From positions 744,001 through 808,000 of the forward strand of contig JAPYXD010000745.1 of assembly GCA_030998225.1 (NCBI GenBank): DNA of 64,000 nt, read 5' to 3'. The stretch comes from Diplolepis rosae. Lineage: Eukaryota > Arthropoda > Insecta > Hymenoptera > Diplolepididae. Below are positions 35,551 to 49,311 of this stretch, one piece after another (the stretch's first letter is position 1; each line of letters opens with the position of its first letter). The notes under the pieces were generated by a model. That model did not search any database. It was not told the origin of the DNA and was given only the letters and a program-made list of their open reading frames with translations. The translations under genes and the position numbers were made by a program.

Positions 35551-38500
35551 GATCCTGTCATTTTGAAAATTATATTTAGATGTCCAGGTGCTTAAAAAAA
35601 TCTTCCTCAGGGAAATTAAGCTGAAAGCTGAAATTAAGGATACATAGATTATATTTTAGAGATCCCGTCATTTTGAAAATTATATCTATTAGTGCAGGTG
35701 CTTAAAAACCATATTCCTCAGGAAATTTGAGCTAAGAGCTGAAAATTAAGATACCTAGTTGATATTATAGAGATCCAGTCATTTCGAAAACCATATTTAG
35801 TAGTCCAGTTGCTTAAAAAACATCTTCCTCAGGGAACTTAATTTAGCAACTTAAACTAAGGATACCTGGATTATATTTTAGAGATCCCGTCATTTTGAAA
35901 ATTATATCTAGTAGTGCAGGTGCTTAAAAACCATCTTCCTCAGGAAATTTGAGCTAAGAGCTGAAAATTAAGATACCTAGTTGATATTATAGAGATCCCG
36001 TCATTTTGAAAATTATATTTAGTAGTCCAGGTGCTTAAAAAACATCTTCCAAAGGGAATTTAAGCTGAAAACTGAAATTAAGGATACCTAGATTATATTT
36101 TAGAGATCCCGTCATTTTGAAAATTATATCTATTATTGCAGGTGCTTAAAAACTATCTGCCTCAGGGAATTTAAGCTGAAAACTGAAATTAAGGATACCT
36201 AGATTATATTTTAGAGATCCCGTCATTTTGAAAATTATATCTATTAGTGCAGGTGCTTAAAAAACATATTCCTCAGGAAATTTGAGATAAGAGCTGAAAA
36301 TTAAGATACCTAGTTGATATTATAGAGATCCAGTCATTTTGTAAATCATATCTAGTAGTCCAGGTGCTTAAAAACCATCTTACTCAGGAAATTCGAGCTA
36401 AGAGCTGAAAATTAAGATACCTAGTACATATTTTAGAGATCCCGTCATTTTGAAAATTATATTTAGTAGTCCAGGTGCTTTAAAAACATCTTCCTCAGGG
36501 AACTTGAGCTAAGAACTGAAGTTAAGGACAGCTGGATTATATTTTAGAGATCCCGTCATTGTGAAAATTACATATGGTAGTCCAGGTGCTTAAAAACTAT
36601 CTGCCTCAGGGAACGTAATCGGAGAACTGAAAATTAAGATACCTAGTTGATGTTATAGAGATCCCGTCATTTTGATAATTATATTTAGAAGTAAAGGTGC
36701 TGAAAAAACATCTTCCTCAGGGAATTTAAGCTGAGAACTAAAATTAAGGATACCTGGATTATATTTTAGAGATCCCGTCGTTTTGAAAATTATATCTAGT
36801 AGTTCAGGTGCTTAAAAACCATCTTCCTCAGGAAATTTGAGCTAAGAGCTGAAAATTAAGATACCTAGTTGATATTATAGAGATCCCGTCATTTTGAAAA
36901 TTATATTTAGTAGTCCAGGTGCTTAAAAAACATCTTCCTCAGGGAACTTAAGCTAAGAACTTAAGGTAAGGACAACTGGATTATATTTTAGAGATCCCGC
37001 CATTGTGAAAATTATATCTAGTAGTCCAGGTGCTTAAAAACCATCTGCCTCAGGGAACGTAATCTGAGAACTGAAAATTAAGATACCTAGTTGATATTAT
37101 AGAGATCCCGTCATTTTGATAATTATATTTAGAAGTCAAGGTGCTTAAAAAACAACTTCCTCAGGGAATTTAAGCTGAGATCTAAAATTAAGGATACCTG
37201 GATTATATTTTAGAGATCCCGTCGTTTTGAAAATTATATCTAGAAGTGCAGGTGCTTAAAAACCATCTTCCTCAGGAAATTTGAGCTAAGAGCTTAAAAT
37301 TATGATACCTAGTTGATATTATAAAGATCCCGTCATTTTGAAAATTATATTCAGTAGTCCAGGTGCTTAAAAAACATCTTTCTCAGGGAACTTTAGCTGA
37401 GAACTGAAATCAAGGATACCTGGATTATATTTTAGAGATGCCGTCATTGTGAAAATTATATCTAGTAGTGCAGTTGCTTAAAAACCATCTTACTCAGAAA
37501 ACTTTAGCTAAGAGCTGAGAATAAAGATACCTAGTTGATATTATAGTGATCCTGTAATTTTGAAAACCATATTTAGTAGTCCTGGTGCTTAAAAAACATC
37601 TTCCTCAGGGAACTTAATCTAAGAACTTAAACTAAGGATACCTGGATTGTATTTTAGAGATTCCGTCATTTTGGAAATTATATTTAGAATTCCAAGTTCC
37701 TGAAATACATCTTCCAATGGGAATTTAAGCTGAGAACTAAAATTAAGGATACCTGGATTATATTTTGGAGATCCCGTCGTTTTGAAAATTATATCTAGTA
37801 GTGCAGGTGCTTAAAAACCATCTTCCTCAGGAAATTTGAGCTAAGAGCTGAAAATTAAGATACCTAGTTGATATTATAGAGATCCAGTCATTTTGAAAAC
37901 CATATTTAGTAGTCCAGGTGCTTAAAAATCATCTTCCTCAGGGAACTTAATTTAGCAACTTAAACTAAGGATACCTGGATTATATTTTAGAGACCCCGTC
38001 ATTTTGAAAATTATATCTAGTAGTGCAGGTGCTTAAAAACCATCTTCCTCAGGAAATTTGAGCTAAGAGCTGAAAATTAAGATACCTAGTACATATTTTA
38101 GAGATCCCGTCATTTTGAAAATTATATTTAGTAGTCCAGGTGCTTTAAAAACATCTTCCTCAGGGAACTTGAGCTAAGAACTGAAGTTAAGGACAGCTGG
38201 ATTATATTTTAGAGATCCCGTCATTGTGAAAATTACATATAGTAGTCCAGGTGCTTAAAAACTATCTGCCTCAGGGAACGTAATCGGAGAACTGAAAATT
38301 AAGATACCTAGTTGATGTTATAGAGATCCCGTCATTTTGATAATTATATTTAGAAGTAAAGGTGCTGAAAAAACATCTTCCTCAGGGAACTTAATCTAAG
38401 AACTTAAACTAAGGATACCTGGATTGTATTTCAGAGATCCCGTCATTTTGAAAATTATATCTAGTAGTGCAGGTGCTTAAAAAACATCTTCCTCAGGGAA

Positions 38501-40322
38501 CTTTAGCTAAGAGCTGAAAATAAAGATACCTAGTTGATATTATAGAGATCCAGTCATTTTGAAAACCATATTTAGTAGTCCAGGTGCTTTAAAAACATCT
38601 TTCTCAGGGAACTTATGCTGAGAACTGAAATTAAGGATACCTGGATTATATTTTAGAGATCCCGTCATTTTGAAAATTATATCTAGTAGTGCAGGTGCTT
38701 AAAAAACATCTTCCTCAGGGAACTTTAGCTAAGAGCTGAAAATAAAGATACCTAGTTGATATTATAGAGATCCAGTCATTTTGAAAACCATATTTAGTAG
38801 TCCAGGTGCTTTAAAAACATCTTACTCAGGGAACTTAAGCTGAGAACGGAAAATTAGGATACCTGGATTATATTTCAGAGATCCCGTCATTGTGAAAATT
38901 ATATCTAGTAGTCCAGGTGCTTAAAAACCATCTGCCTCAGGGAACGTAATCTGAGAACTGAAAATTAAGATACCTAGTTTGTATTATAGAGATCCTGTCA
39001 TTTTGAAAATTATATTTAGATGTCCAGGTGCTTAAAAAAAATCTTCCGCAGGGAATTTAAGCTGAAAACTGAAATTAAGGATACCTAGATTATATTTTAG
39101 AGATCCCGTCATTTTGAAAATTATATCTATTAGTGCAGGTGCTTAAAAACCATCTTCCTCAGGAAATTTGAGCTAAGAGCTGAAAATTAAGATACCTAGT
39201 TGATATTATAGAGATCCCGTCATTTTGAAAACCATATTTAGTAGTCCAGGTGCTTAAAAATCATCTTCCTCAGGGAACTTAATTTAGCAACTTAAACTAA
39301 GGATACCTGGATTATATTTTAGAGATCCCGTCATTTTGAAAATTATATCTAGTAGTGCAGGTGCTTAAAAACCATCTTCCTCAGGAAATTTGAGCTAAGA
39401 GCTGAAAATTAAGATACCTAGTTGATATTATAGAGATCCCGTCATTTTGAAAATTATATTTAGTAGTCCAGGTGCTTAAAAAACATCTTCCAAAGGGAAC
39501 TTAAGCTGAGAACTGAAATTAAGGATAGCTGGATTATATTTTAGAGATCGCTTCATTGTGAAAATTATATCTAGTAGTCCAGGTGCTTAAAATACATCTT
39601 CCTTAGGGAATTTAAACTGAAAACTGAAATTAAGTATACCTAGATTATATTTTAGAGATCCCGTCATTTTGAAAATTATATCTATTAGTGCAGGTGCTTA
39701 AAAAACATCTTCCTCAGGAAATTTGAGCTAAGAGCTGAAAATTAAGATACCTAGTTGATATTATAGAGATCCAGTCATTTTGTAAATCATATCTAGTAGT
39801 CCAGGTGCTTAAAAACCATCTTACTCAGGAAATTCGAGCTAAGAGCTGAAAATTAAGATACCTAGTACATATTTTAGAGATCCCGTCATTTTGAAAATTA
39901 TATTTAGTAGTCCAGGTGCTTTAAAAACATCTTCCTCAGGGAACTTGAGCTAAGAACTGAAGTTAAGGACAGCTGGATTATATTTTAGAGATCCCGTCAT
40001 TGTGAAAATTACATATAGTAGTCCAGGTGCTTAAAAACTATCTGCCTCAGGGAACGTAATCGGAGAACTGAAAATTAAGATACCTAGTTGATGTTATAGA
40101 GATCCCGTCATTTTGATAATTATATTTAGAAGTAAAGGTGCTCAAAAAACATCTTCCTCAGGGAATTTAAGCTGAGAACTAAAATTAAGGATACCTGGAT
40201 TATATTTTAGAGATCCCGTCGTTTTGAAAATTATATCTAGTAATTCAGGTGCTTAAAAACCATCTTCCTCAGGAAATTTGAGCTAAGAGCTGAAAATTAA
40301 GATACCTAGTTGATATTATAGA

Positions 40323-42543
40323 GATCCCGTCATTTTGAAAAATTATATTTAGTAGTCCAGGTGCTTAAAAAACATCTTCCTCAGGGAACTTAAGCTAAGA
40401 ACTGAAGTTAAGGACAACTGGATTATATTTTAGAGATCCCGTCATTGTGAAAATTATATCTAGTAGTCCAGGTGCTTAAAAACCATCTGCCTCAGGGAAC
40501 GTAATCTGAGAACTGAAAATTAAGATACCTAGTTGATATTATATAGATCCCGTCATTTTGATAATTATATTTAGAAGTCAAGGTGCTTAAAAAACATCTT
40601 CCTCAGTGAAATTAAGCTGAGAACTGAAATTAAGGATACCTGGATTATATTTTAGAGATCCCGTCGTTTTGAAAATTATATCTAGTAGTGCAGGTGCTTA
40701 AAAACCATCTTCCTCAGGAAATTTGAGATAAGAGCTGAAAATTAAGATACCTAGTTGATATTATAAAGATCCCGTCATTTTGAAAATTATATTCAGTAGT
40801 CCAGGTGCTTAAAAAACATCTTTCTCAGGGAACTTAAGCTGAGAACTGAAATCAAGGATACCTGGATTATATTTTAGAGATGCCGTCATTGTGAAAATTA
40901 TATCTAGTAGTGCAGTTGCTTAAAAACCATCTTACTCAGAAAACTTTAGCTAAGAGCTGAGAATAAAGATACCTAGTTGATATTATAGTGATCCCGTCAT
41001 TTTGAAAACCATATTTAGTAGTCCTGGTGCTTAAAAAACATCTTCCTCAGGGAACTTAATCTAAGAACTTAAACTAAGGATACCTGGATTGTATTTTAGA
41101 GATCCCGTCATTTTGAAAATTATATTTAGAATTCCAAGTTCCTGAAATACATCTTCCAAAGGGAACTTAAGCTGAGAACTGAAATTAAGGATAGCTGGAG
41201 TATATTTTAAACATCCCGTCATTTTGTAAATCATATCTAGTAGTCCAGGTGCTTAAAAACCTTCTTACTCAGGAAATTTGAGCTAAGAGCTGAAAATTAA
41301 GATACCTAGTACATATTTTAGAGATCCCGTCATTTTGAAAATTATATTTAGTAGTCCAGGTGCTTAAAAAACATCTTCCGCAGGGAACTTAAGCTGAGAT
41401 CTAAAATTAAGCATACCTGGATTATATTTTAGAGATGCCGTCATTGTGAAAATTATATCTAGTAGTGCAGTTGCTTAAAAACCAACTTACTCAGAAAACT
41501 TTAGCTAACAGCTGAAAATTAAGATACCTAGTTGATATTATAAAGATCCCGTCATTTTGAAAATTATATTCAGTAGTCCAGGTGCTTAAGAAACATCTTT
41601 CTCAGGGAACTTGAGCTGAGAACTGAAATTAAGGATAGCTGGATTATATTTTGGTGATCCCGTCGTTTTGAACATTATATCTAGTAGTTCAGGTGCTTAA
41701 AAACCATCTTACTCAGGAAAATTGAGCTAAGAGCTGAAAATTAAGATACCTAGTTGATACTATCAAGATCCCGTCATTTTGAAAATTATATTCAGTAGTC
41801 CAGGTGCTTAAAAAACATCTTCCTCAGGGAACTTAATCTAAGAACTTAAACAAAGGATACCTGGATTGTATTTTAGAGATCCCGTCATTTTGAAAATTAT
41901 ATTTAGAATTCCAAGTTCCTGAAATACATCTTCCAAAGGGAACTTAACCTGAGAACTGAAATTAAGGATAGCTGGAGTATATTTTAGACATCCCGTCATT
42001 TTGTAAATCATATCTAGTAGTCCAGGTGCTTAAAAACATTCTTACTCAGGAAATTCGAGCTAAGAGCTGAAAATTAAGATACCTAGTACATATTTTAGAG
42101 ATTCCGTCATTTTGAAAATTATATTTAGTAGTCCAGGTGCTTTAAAAACATCTTCCTCAGGGAACTTGAGCTAAGAACTGAAGTTAAGGACAGCTGGATT
42201 ATATTTTAGAGATCCCGTCATTGTGAAAATTACATCTAGTAGTCCAGGTGCTTAAAAACTATCTGCCTCAGGGAACGTAATCGGAGAACTGAAAATTAAG
42301 ATACCTAGTTGATGTTATAGAGATCCCGTCATTTTGATAATTATATTTAGAAGTAAAGGTGCTGAAAAAACATCTTCCTCAGGGAATTTAAGCTGAGAAC
42401 TAAAATTAAGGATACCTGGATTATATTTTAGAGATCCCGTCGTTTTGAAAATTATATCTAGTAGTTCAGGTGCTTAAAAACCATCTTCCTCAGGAAATTT
42501 GAGCTAAAAGCTGAAAATTAAGATACCTAGTTGATATTATAGA
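40323..42543 (+). repeat. Alpha block copy 3 (start of M2)
   Basis: This is the third copy of the 20-unit block and the first part of M2. It carries one extra A in the first unit ('gaaaaattat' near 40337), so the unit starts at 40323. It shares the Q/U hybrid that follows the closing P unit (28446 and about 42655) with copy 2, as expected if M1 and M2 are one tandem duplication. Confidence 0.82.
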
Positions 42544-44096
42544 GATCCCGTCATTTTGAAAATTATATTTAGTAGTCCAGGTGCTTAAAAAACATCTTCC
42601 TCAGGGAACTTAAGCTAAGAACTGAAGTTAAGGACAACTGGATTATATTTCAGAGATCCCGTCATTGTGAAAATTATATCTAGTAGTGCAGTTGCTTAAA
42701 ACCATCTTACTCAGAAAACTTTAGCTAAGAGCTGAGAATAAAGATACCTAGTTGATATTATAGTGATCCCGTAATTTTGAAAACCATATTTAGTAGTCCT
42801 GGTGCTTAATAAACATCTTCCTCAGGGAACTTAAGCTGAGAACTGAAATCAAGGATACCTGGATTATATTTTAGAGATGCCGTCATTGTGAAAATTATAT
42901 CTAGTAGTGCAGTTGCTTAAAAACCATCTTACTCAGAAAACTTTAGCTAAGAGCTGAGAATAAAGATACCTAGTTGATATTATAGAGATCCCGTCATTTT
43001 GATAATTATATTTAGAAGTCAAGGTGCTTAAAAAACAACTTCCTCAGGGAATTTAAGCTGAGATCTAAAATTAAGGATACCTGGATTATATTTTAGAGAT
43101 CCCGTCGTTTTGAAAATTATATCTAGAAGTGCAGGTGCTTAAAAACCATCTTCCTCAGGAAATTTGAGCTAAGAGCTGAAAATTATGATACCTAGTTGAT
43201 ATTATAAAGATCCCGTCATTTTGAAAATTATATTCAGTAGTCCAGGTGCTTAAAAAACATCTTTCTCAGGGAACTTAAGCTGAGAACTGAAATCAAGGAT
43301 ACCTGGATTATATTTTAGAGATGCCGTCATTGTGAAAATTATATCTAGTAGTGCAGTTGCTTAAAAACCATCTTACTCAGAAAACTTTAGCTAAGAGCTG
43401 AGAATAAAGATACCTAGTTGATATTATAGTGATCCCGTAATTTTGAAAACCATATTTAGTAGTCCTGGTGCTTAAAAAACATCTTCCTCAGGGAACTTAA
43501 TCTAAGAACTTAAACTAAGGATACCTGGATTGTATTTTAGAGATCCCGTCATTTTGGAAATTATATTTAGAATTCAAAGTTCCTGAAATACATCTTCCAA
43601 AGGGAATTTAAGCTGAGAACTAAAATTAAGGATACCTGGATTATATTTTGGTGATGCCGTCGTTTTGAAAATTATATCTAGTAGTGCAGGTGCTTAAAAA
43701 CCATCTTCCTCAGGAAATTTGAGCTAAGAGCGGAAAATTATGATACCTAGTTGATATTATAAAGATCCCGTCATTTTGAAAATTATATTCAGTAGTCCAG
43801 GTGCTTAAAAAACATCTTTCTCAGGGAACTTAAGCTGAGAACTGAAATCAAGGATACCTGGATTATATTTTAGAGATGCCGTCATTGTGAAAATTATATC
43901 TAGTAGTGCAGTTGCTTAAAAACCATCTTACTCAGAAAACTTTAGCTAAGAGCTGAGAATAAAGATACCTAGTTGATATTATAGTGATCCCGTAATTTTG
44001 AAAACCATATTTAGTAGTCCTGGTGCTTAAAAAACATCTTCCTCAGGGAACTTAATCTAAGAACTTAAACTAAGGATACCTGGATTGTATTTTAGA

Positions 44097-44318
44097 GATC
44101 CCGTCATTTTGGAAATTATATTTAGAATTCCAAGTTCCTGAAATACATCTTCCAAAGGGAACTTAATCTAAGAACTTAAACAAAGGATACCTGGATTGTA
44201 TTTTAGAGATCCCGTCATTTTGAAAATTATATTTAGAATTCCAAGTTCCTGAAATACATCTTCCAAAGGGAACTTAACCTGAGAACTGAAATTAAGGATA
44301 GCTGGAGTATATTTTAGA
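44097..44318 (+). repeat. Doubled W unit in M2
   Basis: This is the same V-W-W-X order as at 29889, at an offset of exactly 14,208 bp. The doubling therefore occurred before the M1/M2 duplication. Confidence 0.82.
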
Positions 44319-44540
44319 CATCCCGTCATTTTGTAAATCATATCTAGTAGTCCAGGTGCTTAAAAACCATCTTACTCAGGAAATTCGAGCTAAGAGCTGA
44401 AAATTAAGATACCTAGTTGATGTTATAGAGATCCCGTCATTTTGATAATTATATTTAGAAGTCAAGGTGCTGAAAAAACATCTTCATCAGGGAATTTAAG
44501 CTGAGAACTAAAATTAAGGATACCTGGATTATATTTTAGA

Positions 44541-44651
44541 GATCCCGGCGTTTTGAAAATTATATCGCGGCGTGCAGGTGCTTCAAAACCAGCTTCCTCA
44601 GGAAATTTGAGCTAAGAGCTGAAAATTATGATACCTAGTTGATATTATAAA
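44541..44651 (+). repeat. S-type junction unit with seven A:T to C:G changes
   Basis: M2 lacks four units present in M1 (S' tail, P, Q, R and S head around 30.34-30.78 kb), and this single S'/S hybrid is the junction. Between 44548 and 44592 it differs from the normal S' sequence at 44548, 44567, 44568, 44570, 44571, 44584 and 44592. Every change is T to G or A to C, producing 'tcgcggcgtg'. The unit length is unchanged and the neighbouring units are clean. Confidence 0.78.
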
Positions 44652-47536
44652 GATCCCGTCATTTTGAAAATTATATTCAGTAGTCCAGGTGCTTAAAAAA
44701 CATCTTTCTCAGGGAACTTAAGCTGAGAACTGAAATCAAGGATACCCGGATTATATTTTAGAGATGCCGTCATTGTGAAAATTATATCTAGTAGTGCAGT
44801 TGCTTAAAAACCATCTTACTCAGAAAACTTTAGCTAAGAGCTGAGAATAAAGATACCTAGTTGATATTATAGTGATCCCGTCATTTTGAAAACCATATTT
44901 AGTAGTCCTGGTGCTTAAAAAACAACTTCCTCAGGGAACTTCATCTAAGAACTTAAACTAAGGATACCTGGATTGTATTTTAGAGATCCCGTCATTTTGA
45001 AAATTATATTTAGAATTCCAAGTTCCTGAAATACATCTTCCAAAGGGAACTTAAGCTGAGAACTGAAATTAAGGATAGCTGGAGTATATTTTAAACATCC
45101 CGTCATTTTGTAAATCATATCTAGTAGTCCAGGTGCTTAAAAACCATCTTACTCAGGAAATTCGAGCTAAGAGCTGAAAATTAAGATACCTAGTACATAT
45201 TTTAGAGATCCCGTCATTTTTAAAATTATATTTAGTAGTCCAGGTGCTTAAAAAACATCTTCCGCAGGGAACTTAAGCTGAGATCTAAAGTTAAGCATAC
45301 CTGGATTATATTTTAGAGATCCCGTCATTGTGAAAATTATATCTAGTAGTCCAGGTGCTTAAAAACCATCTGCCTCAGGGAACGTAATCTGAGAACTGAA
45401 AATTAAGATTCCTAGTTGATATTATAGAGATCCCGTCATTTTGATAATTATATTTAGAAGTCAAGGTGCTAAAAAAACATCTTCCTCAGGGAACTTAAGC
45501 TGAGAACTGAAATTAAGGATACCTGGATTATATTTTAGAGATGCCGTCATTGTGAAAATTATATCTAGTAGTGCAGGCGCTTAAAAACCCTCTTCCTCAG
45601 GAAATTTGAGCTAACAGCTGAAAATTAAGATACCTAGTTGATATTATAAAGATCTCGTCATTTTGAAAATTATATTTAGTAGTCCAGGTGCTTAAAAAAC
45701 ATCTTTCTCAGGGAACTTAAGCTGAGAACTGAAATTAAGGATAGCTGGATTATATTTTGGAGATCCCGTCGTTTTGAAAATTATATCTAGTAGTGCAGGT
45801 GCTTACAAACCATCTTCCTCAGGAAATTTGAGCTAAGAGCAGAAAATTAAGATACCTAGTTGATATTATCAAGATCCCGTCATTTTGAAAATTATATTCA
45901 GTAGTCCAGGTGCTTAAAAAACATCTTCCTCAGGGAACTTAATCTAAGAACTTAAACAAAGGATACCTGGATTGTATTTTAGAGATCCCGTCATTTTGAA
46001 AATTATATTTAGAATTCCAAGTTCCTGAAATACATCTTCCAAAGGGAACTTAACCTGAGAACTGAAATTAAGGATAGCTGGAGTATATTTTAGACATCCC
46101 GTCATTTTAAAATCATATCTAGTAGTCCAGGTGCTTAAAAACCATCTTACTCAGGAAATTCGAGCTAAGAGCTGAAAATTAAGATACCTAGTACATATTT
46201 TAGAGATCCCGTCATTTTGAAAATTATATTTAGTAGTCCAGGTGCTTTAAAAACATCTTCCTCAGGGAACTTGAGCTAAGAACTGAAGTTAAGGACAGCT
46301 GGATTATATTTTAGAGATCCCGTCATTGTGAAAATTACATCTAGTAGTCCAGGTGCTTAAAAACTATCTGCCTCAGGGAACGTAATCGGAGAACTGAAAA
46401 TTAAGATACCAAGTTGATGTTATAGAGATCCCGTCATTTTGATAATTATATTTAGAAGTAAAGGTGCTGAAAAAACATCTTCCTCAGGGAATTTAAGCTG
46501 AGAACTAAAATTAAGGATACCTGGATTATATTTTAGAGATCCCGTCGTTTTGAAAATTATATCTAGTAGTTCAGGTGCTTAAAAACCATCTTCCTCAGGA
46601 AATTTGAGCTATGAGCTGAAAATTAAGATACCTAGTTGATATTATAGAGATCCCGTCATTTTGAAAATTATATTTAGTAGTCCAGGTGCTTAAAAAACAT
46701 CTTCCTCAGGGAACTTAAGCTAAGAACTGAAGTTAAGGACAACTGGATTATATTTTAGAGATCCCGTCATTGTGAAAATTATATCTAGTAGTCCAGGTGC
46801 TTAAAAACCATCTGCCTCAGGGAACGTAATCTGAGAACTGAAAATTAAGATACCTAGTTGATATTATAGAGATCCCGTCATTTTGATAATTATATTTAGA
46901 AGTCAAGGTGCTTAAAAAACAACTTCCTCAGGGAATTTAAGCTGAGATCTAAAATTAAGGATACCTGGATAATATTTTAGAGATCCCGTCGTTTTGAAAA
47001 TTATATCTAGAAGTGCAGGTGCTTAAAAACCATCTTCCTCAGGAAATTTGAGCTAAGAGCTGAAAATTATGATACCTAGTTGATATTATAAAGATCCCGT
47101 CATTTTGAAAATTATATTCAGTAGTCCAGGTGCTTAAAAAACATCTTTCTCAGGGAACTTAAGCTGAGAACTGAAATCAAGGATACCTGGATTATATTTT
47201 AGAGATGCCGTCATTGTGAAAATTATATCTAGTAGTGCAGTTGCTTAAAAACCATCTTACTCAGAAAACTTTAGCTAAGAGCTGAGAATAAAGATACCTA
47301 GTTGATATTATAGTGTTCCCGTAATTTTGAAAACCATATTTAGTAGTCCTGGTGCTTAAAAAAAATCTTCCGCAGGGAACTTAATCTAAGAACTTAAACT
47401 AAGGATACCTGGATTGTATTTTAGAGATCCCGTCATTTTGAAAATTATATTTAGAATTCCAAGTTCCTGAAATACATCTTCCAAAGGGAATTTAAGCTGA
47501 GAACTAAAATTAAGGATACCTGGATTATATTTTGGA

Positions 47537-48201
47537 GATCCCGTCGTATTGAAAATTATATCTAGTCGTGCAGGTGCTTAAAAACCATCTTCCTCAGGAA
47601 ATTTGAGCTAAGAGCTGAAAATTAAGATACCTAATTGCTGTTATAAACATCCCGTCATTTTGAAAATTATATTCAGTAGTCCAGGTGCTTAAAAAACATC
47701 TTTCTCAGGGAACTTAAGCTGAGAACTGAAATTAAGAATAGCTGGATTATATTTTAGACATCACGTCATTTTCAAAATTATATCTAGTAGTCCAGGTGCT
47801 TAAAAACCATCTTACTCAGGGATCTTAAGTTGAGAACTGAAATTAAGGATAGCTGGATTATATTTTAGACATCACGTCATTTTGAAAATTATATCTAGTA
47901 GTCCAAGTGCCTAAAATACATCTTCCTCAGGAGGATAAGCTGAGAACTGAAAATTAAGATATCTAGTACATATTTTAGAGATCCCGTCATTTAAAAAATT
48001 ATATTTATTGGTCCAAGTGCCTAAAATACATCTTCCTCAGGGAACTTCAGCTGAGAACTGAAAATAAAGATACCTAGTATATATTTTAGATATCCCGTCA
48101 TTTGGAAAACTACAGTTAGTGGTCCAGGTGCTTAATGAACATCTTCCTCAGGGAACGTAATCTGAGAGCTGAAAATTAAGATACCTAGTTGATATTATAG
48201 A
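47537..48201 (+). repeat. Gamma block copy 2
   Basis: This lies 13,763 bp after copy 1 at both ends (33774/47537 and 34438/48201), as part of M2. Small differences include 'gatatcccgtc' near 48091. Confidence 0.78.
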
Positions 48202-48423
48202 GATCCCGTCATTTTGATTATTATATTTAGAAGTCAAGGTGCTTAAAAAACATCTTCCTCAGGGAATTTAAGCTGAGAACTAAAATTAAGGATACCTGGA
48301 TTATATTTTAGAGATCCCGTCGTTTTGAAAATTATATCTAGTAGTCCAGGTGCTTAAAAACCATATTCCTCAGGAAATTTGAGCGAAGAGCTGAAAATTA
48401 AGATACCTAGTTGATATTATAGA

Positions 48424-49311
48424 GATCCAGTCATTTTGAAAACCATATTTAGTAGTCCAGGTGCTTAAAAAACATCTTCCTCAGGGAACTTAATCTAAGA
48501 ACTTAAACTAAGGATACCTGGATTATATTTTAGAGATCCCGTCATTTTGAAAACAATCGTTAGTGGTCCAGGTGCTTATAGAACATCTTCCTCAGGGAAC
48601 TTTAGCTAAGAGCTGAAAATAAAGATACCTAGTTGATATTATAGAGATCCAGTCATTTTGAAAACCATATTTAGTAGTCCAGGTGCTTTAAAAACATCTT
48701 TCTCAGGGAACTTAAGCTGAGAACTGAAATTAAGGATACCTGGATTATATTTTAGAGATCCCGTCATTGTGATAATTATATCTAGTAGTGCAGGTGCTTA
48801 AAAACCATCTTCCTCAGGAAACTTTAGCTAAGAGCTGAAAATAAAGATACCTAGTTGATATTATAGAGATCCAGTCATTTTGAAAACCATATTTAGTAGT
48901 CCAGGTTCTTAAAAAACATCTTCCTCAGGGAACTTAATCTAAGAACTTAAACTAAGGATACCTGGATTATATTTTAGAGATCCCGTCATTTTGAAAATTA
49001 TATCTAGTAGTGCAGGTGCTTAAAAACCATCTTCCTCAGGAAACTTTAGCTAAGAGCTGAAAATAAAGATACCTAGTTGATATTATAGAGATCCAGTCAT
49101 TTTGAAAACCATATTTAGTAGTCCAGGTGCTTTAAAAACATCTTTCTCAGGGAACTTAATCTAAGAACTTAAACTAAGGATACCTGGATTATATTTCAGA
49201 GATCCCGTCATTGTGAAAATTATATCTAGTAGTCCAGGTGCTTAAAAACCATCTGCCTCAGGGAACGTAATCTGAGAACTGAAAATTAAGATACCTAGTT
49301 TGTATTATAGA
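48424..49311 (+). repeat. K-B dimer ladder, copy 2
   Basis: This is the M2 copy of the ladder at 34661, with K units at 48424, 48646, 48868 and 49090 spaced exactly 222 bp. The ten-A run of copy 1 is absent, so that expansion is private to M1. Confidence 0.8.

Larger units (their letters stand above)
26115..40322 (+). repeat. Mega-unit M1, first copy of a 14.2-kb tandem duplication
   Basis: M1 is 14,208 bp, exactly 128 units, from the P unit at 26115 to the base before the P unit at 40323. Rare markers recur in M2. Their offsets are +14,208 or +14,209 bp up to about 30.2 kb (27546/41755, 29952/44160). They are +13,762 to +13,765 from 30.8 to 38 kb: 30857/44621, 31811/45575, 33551/47314, 34347/48110, 36571/50333 and 37992/51754. 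They are about +13,650 at the end (38991/52642, 39546/53196). The two steps equal losses of four units and one unit in M2. Confidence 0.87.
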
